From PFJX01 sp031426815 (GTDB lineage: Bacteria > Pseudomonadota > Gammaproteobacteria > Burkholderiales > Thiobacillaceae): DNA of 64,000 nt. Made by a program: the position numbers and the translations under genes. Under the pieces are notes generated by a model. The model was not told the origin of the DNA. It was given only the letters and a program-made list of their open reading frames with translations, and searched no databases. This document shows positions 50,572 to 57,867 of this stretch, one piece after another; the first letter of the stretch is position 1; every line of letters starts with the position of its first letter. Location of the stretch: assembly GCA_031426815.1 (NCBI GenBank), contig JASJPG010000008.1:11175-75174 (forward strand), given 5' to 3'.

Positions 50572-51024
50572 ATGGCTATCGGAACCAACGACGCAATCGT
50601 CAAACTGGGCACGACCAAGACGCTGGAAGCGTCCGGCAACTCGATCGCCAACAACACGCTCGAATTGGCCAACGATGCCAGCTACAGCATCGCGGCGGAT
50701 GGCGCTAATGCGCCGGATGCCGAATTTGTTCTGGCGCTGATCTTTGCCACGGCGCCGACCGAAGGCGCCTCGATCGGGCTCTATGCGCGCGAGTTGGATG
50801 TGGACGGTACCGGCGACGAGGAAGTCCCCGAAACCACGTTCAAACCGCATTTCATCGGATCATTCCCGGTCAACAACGTGACGACGGCGCAGTACATCAA
50901 GTTGCTGGCGCAGGATGTCCCGCGCGTGGCGGACTACTATCTTTTCAACAACGGCACCGGCCAGACGGTATCCGCCAACTGGACACTGAAAGTCACCCCG
51001 CGCACGCTGGGACCGGCGGCATAA
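50572..51024 (+). CDS. Hypothetical structural protein
   Basis: 150 residues, beta-rich (SYSIAADGANAPDAEFVLALIFATAPTEGASIGLYARELDV), looking like a virion surface or tail-associated domain. It is immediately adjacent to both neighbours (TAA-ATG). No family name is known to me. Confidence 0.6.
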   Translation: MAIGTNDAIVKLGTTKTLEASGNSIANNTLELANDASYSIAADGANAPDAEFVLALIFATAPTEGASIGLYARELDVDGTGDEEVPETTFKPHFIGSFPVNNVTTAQYIKLLAQDVPRVADYYLFNNGTGQTVSANWTLKVTPRTLGPAA

Positions 51025-52644
51025 ATGTCCGCGCTGATCCTGCCGCGCCGGTTCCGGACGCAGCCGTCCGGACCGGTACGGCTGCGTGATGAACTGATCC
51101 CTTACTCGGCCGCGCTGCCGTGGCTGTCTTCCGGTCCTGCGCTGCCCGATGTGCACGGCCCGGCCTGGTCGACGGCCAACCCGCCGGCGATCAGCGCCAG
51201 CTACACCCCGCTAGGCGGCGCAGCCCTGCGCAACACCAGCAGCGGTTACTGGTCGCGCCCCGCGAGCGAGCTGGTGTCTGGCCCGCTCACGGTAGTCATC
51301 GTGTTTACGCCGGATACGGCGATAAATCAGTACGGCCTATGGTCACTGGGCAATACAAATACCGATGTCGGGCCGCAGTGGCTGATACAACGCTCCGGCG
51401 CCGACATCCGCTGCTATGCGGCCGGCTCTTATCGAACACAGCACGTCGGCGCGGTGTCGGCTGGAAAAACATCGACCCTCGTCGCATCGCTGAGTGACAT
51501 ATCCAATTCGGCCATCAATGCCAGGCTGACCCTGGCCGTCGACGGCCGGCAGTTGAACACTGTCATCACAAACCTGGGAATTTACAGCCGTAGTACCGAA
51601 TACCTGGGAGCGGGTTACCCGAGCATCCACCCCGGCCGTTACCACCTCCACGCAGCGTTTCGGCGCTATTTGCACGCAGATGATGCGGCAGCCCTGTCGC
51701 GTGAGCCGTGGAGTGCGTTCCAGCCGCGCAGCCGCGTGCTGTATTTCGGCCTGTCTGGCGGCGCAGCTGCGCTCGCCGGCCTGGCCAGCGCGCAAGCCGC
51801 CGCTGGTGGCGCCCTCACCAGCGCCATCCCCGTCGCCGCTGCCGCCGTCGTCGTGGCCAGCGCCGCCGGCGCGCTGTCGACGCAGATCCCGCTCGCCGCG
51901 CTGGCCGGCGCCGACGCCAGCGCCGCCGCGGCACTCGCCAGCGGCATCCCGCTCGCGGCGCCGGCCGCAGCCATCTCCCTCGCCGCCGGCACGCTAACCA
52001 CCACCTTGACGCTGTCCGGCTCCGCGCTGGCCAGCGCCTTGGCCGCCGCCGGCCTCGATACCGCCCTCCTGCTCGCCGCCAGTGCGGCCGGTCAGGCGGG
52101 CGCGGCGGGCGCACTGTCTTCCGGGGCCGGCCTTGCCGCCGATGCCGCCGGCGTGTCCGCCGCAGCCGCCAGCCTGACGGCACAGATCCGCCTCGATGGT
52201 GTCGCGCTGGCCGCCGCCCTCGCCGCAGCCGGTCTCGGCACGGCACCCGCCGGCCTGTCCGGCATCGCCGCCGCGCGGTCGCAGGCCGCCAGCACGCTGT
52301 TGACCGGCATCCCGCTCGCCGCCCCGGCCCAGGCCAGCAGCAGCGCCGTCGGCGGCCTCGCCAGCGGCATCCCGCTCGCCAGTGCCGCCGCCTCGGTCAG
52401 CGCCGCCAGCGGCGACCTGACCGTCGAATTCACCTTCACCGGCACCGCGCTGGCCAGCGCGTTGTCCGGCGGCGACCTGACCACCGCCATCCACCTCGAA
52501 GCCGCCGCATTGGCCCAGGCCGTCGCCGCCGGCGCGCTCGGCGTCGGCCTGGCGTTGCCGGCGCGCTTGAGCCACCTGGTCGAGGCCAGCGCCGGAATCT
52601 GGCAGATCGAAGCCAATCACGCCCATTGGGAGATCGCCGCATGA
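51025..52644 (+). CDS. Laminin-G-like domain protein with Ala-rich tandem repeats
   Basis: 539 residues. Residues ~40-240 read as a concanavalin/LamG-like sandwich (PLTVVIVFTPDTAINQYGLWSLGN...LTLAVDGRQLNTVITNLGIY...RYHLHAAFRRYLHADDAAALSREPW). From ~245 to ~510 there are about ten ~27-residue repeats of the form AxxxASAAGALxxxIPLAA. The end is EASAGIWQIEANHAHWEI. Perhaps a fibrous virion decoration binding glycans. The repeats are GC-rich and likely unstable in number. Confidence 0.65.
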   Translation: MSALILPRRFRTQPSGPVRLRDELIPYSAALPWLSSGPALPDVHGPAWSTANPPAISASYTPLGGAALRNTSSGYWSRPASELVSGPLTVVIVFTPDTAINQYGLWSLGNTNTDVGPQWLIQRSGADIRCYAAGSYRTQHVGAVSAGKTSTLVASLSDISNSAINARLTLAVDGRQLNTVITNLGIYSRSTEYLGAGYPSIHPGRYHLHAAFRRYLHADDAAALSREPWSAFQPRSRVLYFGLSGGAAALAGLASAQAAAGGALTSAIPVAAAAVVVASAAGALSTQIPLAALAGADASAAAALASGIPLAAPAAAISLAAGTLTTTLTLSGSALASALAAAGLDTALLLAASAAGQAGAAGALSSGAGLAADAAGVSAAAASLTAQIRLDGVALAAALAAAGLGTAPAGLSGIAAARSQAASTLLTGIPLAAPAQASSSAVGGLASGIPLASAAASVSAASGDLTVEFTFTGTALASALSGGDLTTAIHLEAAALAQAVAAGALGVGLALPARLSHLVEASAGIWQIEANHAHWEIAA

Positions 52645-52952
52645 GCGAGATCAAACTGTTCCCCCCGGTCGCGCCGGAAGCCCTGCTGCCGATCGCGTTC
52701 ACCTTCGCCCGCTTCCTCGGCCCCGGCGTCACCATCGACAGCGTCAAGAGCGTCAGCATCAGCGTCACTCGCGGCACCGATGCCGACGCCGCCACGCGCC
52801 TGTACAACGCCGCCCAGATCGACGGCCAGCGCGTCGTGCAATGGCTGCGCTACCCGCTGATCGACGTCGTGTACAAGATCAAGGCCGTCATCGTCGCCAG
52901 CGACGGCCGCGAATGGCCCTGCACCGGCCTGCTGCCGGTGCGCGAGTTGTAG
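52641..52952 (+). CDS. Hypothetical structural-region protein
   Basis: 103 residues, start overlapping the previous stop (ATGA). GVTIDSVKSVSISVTRGTDADAATRLYNAAQIDGQRVVQWL suggests a small beta fold. It is the last gene of the head/neck unit, followed by a strong hairpin. Confidence 0.65.
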   Translation: MSEIKLFPPVAPEALLPIAFTFARFLGPGVTIDSVKSVSISVTRGTDADAATRLYNAAQIDGQRVVQWLRYPLIDVVYKIKAVIVASDGREWPCTGLLPVREL

Positions 52953-52956
52953 TCTC

Positions 52957-52983
52957 GGAGCGCCGGCGAGACGCCGGCGCTCC
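52957..52983 (+). terminator. Strong hairpin ending the head unit
   Basis: GGAGCGCCGGCG-aga-CGCCGGCGCTCC, a perfect 12-bp stem, right after the stop. No T-run follows, so it may be Rho-assisted or an attenuator. It is followed within 40 bp by late-control dyad 3. Confidence 0.55.
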
Positions 52984-53021
52984 CCTTCATCCGCTTCGCC
53001 CATCCTGCGGAGTAGCTAACC

Positions 53022-53037
53022 GCTGACCCCGGTCAGC
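53022..53037 (+). promoter_or_regulatory. Late-control dyad 3 upstream of the tail operon
   Basis: GCTGACCCCGGTCAGC, a perfect 7-2-7 dyad differing from the others only in the central pair. It is preceded by TAAC and followed by CCCGCTTCCCGCGCGCGCGG, the same flank as dyad 1. It stands between the head-unit hairpin and the first tail gene. Confidence 0.65.
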
Positions 53038-53096
53038 ATCCCCCGCTTCCCGCGCGCGCGGCACCATGCCGCCATGCGCCCTCCCAACCCCGCCCC

Positions 53097-53588
53097 ATGT
53101 CCGCCCCGCTGACCGATTATTTCCAGGTCGGCGCAGCGATCAAGTCGCGCCTGGTCGATGCCAACCTCGGCCTGCTCGATGTCGGCGATCTGGCGCCGCT
53201 GGCCGATGCGCTGGCCGGCGCGCAGGATGCCGACATCGCAAAACGGTTGTCGGCGCTGGCGCCGCGCAGCCCGGCCGCGTTCGTCGGTTACGACACCGAT
53301 CTGATGCAGTGGGATAGCGAGGCCGGCGGCCACCTGTTGTTGCAGCGCTGGCTGATCGTGCTGGTGGTGCGCAACGCCGCCGACACCGCGCGCGGCGGCG
53401 CCATCATGGCCGCTGCCGGGCCGTTGCTGCTCAACACCATCCAGCTGCTATCCGGCTGGCGCCCAGGCATCGACGGCATCGGCGAACTGATCCACACCGC
53501 CGGCCCGCGCCCCGCCTTCGGCCCCGGCATCGGCCTGTTCCCCGTCGCGTTTCTCGCCCCCGTTTTTATCCCCGGAGCCAACCCATGA
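53097..53588 (+). CDS. Tail terminator-like protein (Mu gp37-like)
   Basis: 163 residues. TDYFQVGAAIKSRLVDANLGLLDVGDLAPLADALAGAQD, LLQRWLIVLVVRNAAD and GPGIGLFPVAFLAP match the DUF1834/gp37 group. This protein lies before the tail tube gene and likely caps tail length. First gene of the tail unit. Confidence 0.7.
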   Translation: MSAPLTDYFQVGAAIKSRLVDANLGLLDVGDLAPLADALAGAQDADIAKRLSALAPRSPAAFVGYDTDLMQWDSEAGGHLLLQRWLIVLVVRNAADTARGGAIMAAAGPLLLNTIQLLSGWRPGIDGIGELIHTAGPRPAFGPGIGLFPVAFLAPVFIPGANP

Positions 53589-53764
53589 GCAAAGCCAAAG
53601 GCGCGCCCGCGCCAACCCAGCCGCAGCTGCAGGACTACACCCTGCCCATCCCGCACGAACACGCCGGCACGCTGCACCCCGCCGGCACGGTGTTGGCGCT
53701 GTACCCGGATCAGATCGACCGCATCGAGGCGCACGCCAAGACGCTTTCCCCCACTGCCGCTTAA
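53585..53764 (+). CDS. Short phage protein (DUF7210-like)
   Basis: 59 residues, start overlapping the previous stop (ATGA). YTLPIPHEHAGTLHPAGTVLALYPDQIDRIEAH is a pattern often seen between gp37-like and tail tube genes of Mu-like siphoviruses. Function unknown. Confidence 0.7.
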   Translation: MSKAKGAPAPTQPQLQDYTLPIPHEHAGTLHPAGTVLALYPDQIDRIEAHAKTLSPTAA

Positions 53765-53776
53765 CTCGGAGGCTTC

Positions 53777-54562
53777 ATGTATCCCAACACCCGCAATATC
53801 GTTCTGCCCGCCGGCCGCGCCTACTTCAATGAGTTGCGCGCCGACGGTACCTATGTCGGCGAGTTGTACCTGGCGGAAACGCCTGGCTTCGCGCTGAAGG
53901 TCGCCTCCGAATCCACCGTCATCATGTCCGACGACGGCCCGGTCGCCGAGGAGCTGGTCAACAAGACCACCTCGGTCTCGCGTGATTTCGACTTGAAGTG
54001 CAAGAACATGACCGGCGACGTGCTGGCCATGTTCCTGATCGCCGACAAGGCCAGCCTGACCACCACCGCCGGGCCGGTCACCGGCAAGGCGATCAACGGC
54101 GGCGCCGGCGTCACGCAAGGCTACTGGTATCAACTCGGCGAGGATGCCAGCTTCCCGGCCGGCGTGCGCAATGTCTCGGCAGTGTCGATCAAGACCGGCG
54201 CCACCACGCATGTGCTCGATGCCGATTACAAGCTGGACGCCACCGGCGCGCGCATCTACATCATGCCCGGCGGCGGCATTGCCGACGACACAGTGATCAC
54301 CAGCGACTACACCAAGGCCGCCACCAGCTGGGAGAACATCACCAGCAACGACCTCGGCGCCAAGACCGGCGCATTCCGCTTCGTCGCCGACAACACCAGC
54401 GGCGAAAACCGCGACCTTTACGTCCGCTCCTGCGTCATGTCGCCCAACGGCAGCATCGAGTTCAAGGGCCGCACCACGCCGCAAGAGGCGGGCTTCTCGG
54501 TCAAGGTGCAAAAGCCCACCGACGGCACGCCCAGCGTCATCGTCAACGGCCGGGCGGTTTAA
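53777..54562 (+). CDS. Major tail tube protein
   Basis: 261 residues with GGAGG before the ATG. RNIVLPAGRAYFNELRADGTYVGELYLAETPGF opens a beta-rich tube fold; TTSVSRDFDLKCKNMTGDVLAMFL and IEFKGRTTPQEAGFSVKVQKP follow. No sheath gene is nearby, so the tail should be non-contractile, as in D3112/B3, not Mu. Followed by the tail chaperone pair. Confidence 0.8.
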   Translation: MYPNTRNIVLPAGRAYFNELRADGTYVGELYLAETPGFALKVASESTVIMSDDGPVAEELVNKTTSVSRDFDLKCKNMTGDVLAMFLIADKASLTTTAGPVTGKAINGGAGVTQGYWYQLGEDASFPAGVRNVSAVSIKTGATTHVLDADYKLDATGARIYIMPGGGIADDTVITSDYTKAATSWENITSNDLGAKTGAFRFVADNTSGENRDLYVRSCVMSPNGSIEFKGRTTPQEAGFSVKVQKPTDGTPSVIVNGRAV

Positions 54563-54565
54563 GCC

Positions 54566-54973
54566 ATGGCGATGAACCGCATCGCCATCGGCGCGCAAGT
54601 GGTCGGCTTCCGCGAGTTGACCGTCGCGGAGGTGCGCGCCTGGCTGCAGTCGCTCGCCGTGGCCGATGAAATCGAGGGGGTCGACCTGGCCGATGTGCTG
54701 CTGTTCGAGGATGAGGGTATCCGCCTGCGCGATTTCTCGCGGCTGACGGATCTGACGTTTGATCGACTGCAAGCCATGACGCCGGCCGAACTGGGCGACG
54801 TGTTGGCCAAGTGCCGGGAGGTGAACCCGCGTTTTTTTCTGGCTTTGGGTCGGGTGCTGGCGCTTGGTCGGCTGTCGATCCAGCAACGGTTGTCGATAGC
54901 CTCGAAGCCACCTGCGCCGAAGTCGCGCGGCTGGTTCACGCGGATGTTTACGCCTGGCCGTGGGGCCGGCTGA
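54566..54973 (+). CDS. Tail assembly chaperone, short form (gpG-type)
   Basis: 135 residues. FRELTVAEVRAWLQSLA...GVDLADVLLFEDEGIRLRDFSRLTDLTFDRLQAMTPAELGDVLAKCREVNPRFF is the usual core of chaperones that recruit tail tube to tape measure. This is the zero-frame product; a -1 shift yields a longer form. Confidence 0.75.
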   Translation: MAMNRIAIGAQVVGFRELTVAEVRAWLQSLAVADEIEGVDLADVLLFEDEGIRLRDFSRLTDLTFDRLQAMTPAELGDVLAKCREVNPRFFLALGRVLALGRLSIQQRLSIASKPPAPKSRGWFTRMFTPGRGAG

Positions 54974-55011
54974 TCAATTCCGTCGAGGCGCTGAGTAGTA
55001 GCGCCAGATAA
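54566..55011 (+). CDS. Tail assembly chaperone, -1 frameshift form (GT-type)
   Basis: After NPR-F-F the -1 frame continues SGFGSGAGAWSAVDPATVVDSLEATCAEVARLVHADVYAWPWG to a stop at 55009-55011, giving about 147 residues. The extension replaces the last ~45 residues. It is read past a T7 slippery site in the classic place, between tube and tape-measure genes. Confidence 0.7.
54832..54838 (+). other. -1 ribosomal slippery site T TTT TTT
   Basis: In the zero frame the codons are CGT-TTT-TTT-CTG, so the heptamer is X-XXY-YYZ with all T. Slipping one base back gives GCG-TTT-TTT-TCT and enters the longer chaperone frame. Position and sequence match known tail chaperone frameshifts. Confidence 0.75.
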
Positions 55012-55180
55012 GCCCAAACATGGCCAGCATGCACATCACCCCGATGCCCACGCTGGCCATGTTGCCGATGATGAGGGCCAGCACGACCGCGCCGATGGCC
55101 ATCATCACTGCCAGGCTCTCGCGGGTCTTTTCGCTGGCGATGCCGCGTGTGATTGATTCACTGATTTTGTCGTTGTTCAT
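54974..55180 (-). CDS. Leftward small membrane protein inside the tail operon
   Basis: 68 residues with GGGAG six bases upstream. A charged N-terminus (MNNDKISESITRGIASEKTRES) precedes two helices (LAVMMAIGAVVLALIIGNMASVG, IGVMCMLAMFGLIWRYY). It is the only leftward gene in the right arm and is antisense to the 3' end of the long chaperone form. Its lone orientation suggests independent expression, as for lysogenic morons. Function unknown. Confidence 0.65.
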   Translation of the reverse strand: MNNDKISESITRGIASEKTRESLAVMMAIGAVVLALIIGNMASVGIGVMCMLAMFGLIWRYYSAPRRN

Positions 55181-55191
55181 GAGGGGCTCCC

Positions 55192-57333
55192 GTGGCGAAT
55201 GAACTGAAACTCTCGCTCATCATAGATACGCTGGTCAAAGGCGCCAAGGATGTGCTGGGGCTGACCCATAGCGTCAAAGACCTGGGCGCCACCGCCAACC
55301 AGCCGGTACCGGACAACACCAGCGCGCTGCGCGAGGGCGCTCAGCAGACCAAACTGTCGGTCAACGATCTGACCCAGGCCATCGGCGGCCTGGTCTCCCT
55401 CGGCGCGATCGCGCAGTTCGCCAAATCCAGCGTCGATGAATTTGCCAAAGCTGAAAGCGCTTTTCGCGGGCTGGAAGCGGTGGCCAATGCCACCGGCGCC
55501 GGCATCGGCAACGCGCTGCAGAAAGCCGAGGCGCTGGCGGCGGATGGCCTGATCGGCGTATCCGACGCCAGCAAGGCGCTGCAGAACCTGCTCTCGCGCG
55601 GCTACAACCTCGATCAGGCGGTGGACACCATCACCCGGCTGAAAGATGCCGCCGCGTTCAACCGCCAGGCGGCGCTGTCGATGGCCGAGGCCGTGGTGGG
55701 TGCCACGGAAGGTCTCAAAAACGAAAACAGCATGCTGGTCGATAACGCCGGCGTGACCAAGAACGTGGCGAAGATGTGGGAGGAGTACGCCAAGCAGCGC
55801 CGCATCACCACCGCCGAAATTACCCTGGCGCAGAAGATCGAGGCGGAATATCAGGGCATCCTGGCTGAGACCGCCGCGCAGACCGGCAACGCGCAGAAGG
55901 CGCTGGCGGGCTATCAGGGCCAGATGGCGCAGGCTGAGCAGGCTGCCGTCAAGATCAAGCAGCAATTCGGTGAGGCGCTTGTTCCGGTCCTGCTTGAACT
56001 GACTAAATCCGGCATTGCTGCGATCGATGGATTTTTCAAGCCGATGCTGTTTTTGTTGCAGTCCGCCGGCGTGCGTGCCGGTCAGGTTGCGCTGGCCTTC
56101 GGCGCGCTGTGGGATGCCGCCACTACGCTCGATTTCTCTCGCGTCAAAGAGTCTGTCCGCGTCCAGGGCGAACTGGCGGAAAAGGAAATCGAGGCCATCG
56201 CCCGCCGCCTCTCCGGAGACTCGCTCAAGATCAGCGAGGGGCTGACCGGCGGCGCCGATGCGGCCAAGGCCAAGGAAGTGGCGGACAAGCTCACCGCCGG
56301 CGCGGTCGCGGCGGGCAAAGCCGCCGCCGACATGGCCAAGGAAACCAAAAAGGCGATCGAGTCCAGCATCAAGGATTACGAGTCGCTGGCCAACGCCGCA
56401 CGCGCCGCCTGGCAAGACAGCCTGGCCACCGAAAAAACCTACCTGGAACAAGCCGCCGCGCTGCGCAACAAGGCTGCAGTCAAGCCCAAGGACAGCAGCA
56501 TCGAAGGCCAGGCCAGCGCCACGCTGGATCTGATCTATGCCGAACAAAAGCTGCAACGCTTGCAATCTCAGCCGGATCTGGCTGCTACCCAAAAGCAAGC
56601 CGAGCTGGTGCGCCAACTCGCCGGCAACATCGACAACCAGGCGCGCGCGCAAGAAGCCCTGCGCAATGCCAACCTGGGCGAAGCCGCCGCGCTGGAAACC
56701 GCTGCCGCCGCCGAGAAAACCCGCCAGGAGGGCCTGCGCGTGGAGTGGCAGAAGTCCGAGCAGGTGGTGAAGGATCTGCAGGCCGCGCTGGAGTCCATCG
56801 GCAAGGGCACCGCGATCAAGATCGAGAGCGATGCGGCCAAGGCCGTGCTGGACGAAATCACCGCCAAACTCGACGCGATCAAAGACAAGACCGTCACGGT
56901 CACAGTGGTAACGCTGAGCGATACCGGCCAGTCGATGGATAACCTCTCCGACCTGCCGGCCAAGGCCGCCGGCGGCCCCATCGTCGGCCCCGGCGGCCCC
57001 ACCGCCGACCAGGTGCTGATGTGGGGCAGCAACGGCGAGCACATGCTGACCGCCGCCGAAGTCCAGGCCGCCGGTGGCCAGGCTGCCATCTACCGTCTGC
57101 GCGCGGCGATCCGCGCCGGCCTGCTGCCGCATTTTGCTAACGGCGGCGCCGTTTTGCGCGCAGCCAACCGCCTGCCGTCCCTGGCCGGCGCCGGTGCATC
57201 CGCCGCGCCGAACTTCCCCCACCTGGGCCGCATCGAGATCGGCCTGGGCGGTTCGAGCTACCCGGTCTACGCCGAGGCCGATGTCGCCAGCGCGCTGCGC
57301 ATGGCGGCGCTGCAGCGCGGAGGCCGCGGATGA
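55192..57333 (+). CDS. Tail tape measure protein
   Basis: 713 residues from GTG. Long helical repeats and coiled coils, hydrophobic stretches around 270-310, and FARKSS-like FAKSSVDEFAKAESAFRGLEAVANATGAG near the start mark the tape-measure family. GGPIVGPGGPTADQVLMWGSNGEHMLTAAEVQAAGG near the C-terminus is typical. At ~0.15 nm per residue the tail would be ~105 nm. It sets tail length and enters the host envelope with DNA. Confidence 0.9.
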   Translation: MANELKLSLIIDTLVKGAKDVLGLTHSVKDLGATANQPVPDNTSALREGAQQTKLSVNDLTQAIGGLVSLGAIAQFAKSSVDEFAKAESAFRGLEAVANATGAGIGNALQKAEALAADGLIGVSDASKALQNLLSRGYNLDQAVDTITRLKDAAAFNRQAALSMAEAVVGATEGLKNENSMLVDNAGVTKNVAKMWEEYAKQRRITTAEITLAQKIEAEYQGILAETAAQTGNAQKALAGYQGQMAQAEQAAVKIKQQFGEALVPVLLELTKSGIAAIDGFFKPMLFLLQSAGVRAGQVALAFGALWDAATTLDFSRVKESVRVQGELAEKEIEAIARRLSGDSLKISEGLTGGADAAKAKEVADKLTAGAVAAGKAAADMAKETKKAIESSIKDYESLANAARAAWQDSLATEKTYLEQAAALRNKAAVKPKDSSIEGQASATLDLIYAEQKLQRLQSQPDLAATQKQAELVRQLAGNIDNQARAQEALRNANLGEAAALETAAAAEKTRQEGLRVEWQKSEQVVKDLQAALESIGKGTAIKIESDAAKAVLDEITAKLDAIKDKTVTVTVVTLSDTGQSMDNLSDLPAKAAGGPIVGPGGPTADQVLMWGSNGEHMLTAAEVQAAGGQAAIYRLRAAIRAGLLPHFANGGAVLRAANRLPSLAGAGASAAPNFPHLGRIEIGLGGSSYPVYAEADVASALRMAALQRGGRG

Positions 57334-57866
57334 GCGCGTATCCCAACCTGGTCATCGGCGGCATCGAACTGCCGCTGCGCGCGCTGACCGGCGGCTTCAG
57401 CCAGGAATACGAGGAGCTGGCCGGCATCTCCGATCTGCGCATGGGCGATGGCAGCCTGCTCATCCAGCGCGCCTGGCCGGTGTTCGGCAACTACAAATTG
57501 CGCACCACGATCAGCGGCGGCGGCCGCCTGCCGGCGCCGCTCGATGGCCTCGACCGCGCCGCCGCACAAGAGATCGAGTGCGCCGAGCATCGCGCCATCG
57601 CCAGCCCGCTGCACATCCTGGCCGTGCCCGCCGGGCGCCGCGGCGGCGGCATCTACGCGCCGGTGGGCTACGCGCTGGTCGGCGGGGAACTGGTGGCGAC
57701 ACCGCTGGCGCTGGTCGACAACGTCGCGACGCTAATTGAAGTGACCGGCGCGCAGCACTACCAGGTGCGCTACTGGCCCAAGTTCACCGGTCGCATCACG
57801 CATCGCTCCAGCGGCCAGCCCTGGCAGGCGACGCGGACCTGGACGCTGACGGTCGAGGAGATTTGA
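57330..57866 (+). CDS. Tail protein (distal tail / hypothetical)
   Basis: 178 residues, start overlapping the tape measure stop by 4 nt. LVIGGIELPLRALTGGFSQEYEELAGISDLRMGDGSLLIQRAWP resembles distal-tail-like proteins downstream of tape measures in D3112-type phages. Exact family uncertain. Confidence 0.6.
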   Translation: MSAYPNLVIGGIELPLRALTGGFSQEYEELAGISDLRMGDGSLLIQRAWPVFGNYKLRTTISGGGRLPAPLDGLDRAAAQEIECAEHRAIASPLHILAVPAGRRGGGIYAPVGYALVGGELVATPLALVDNVATLIEVTGAQHYQVRYWPKFTGRITHRSSGQPWQATRTWTLTVEEI

Positions 57867-57867
57867 C

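Noticed and set aside
55177..57222. A ~680-codon leftward frame opposite the tape measure gene
   Set aside because: Shadow of the helical tape measure codons; no ribosome site and the composition is artificial.
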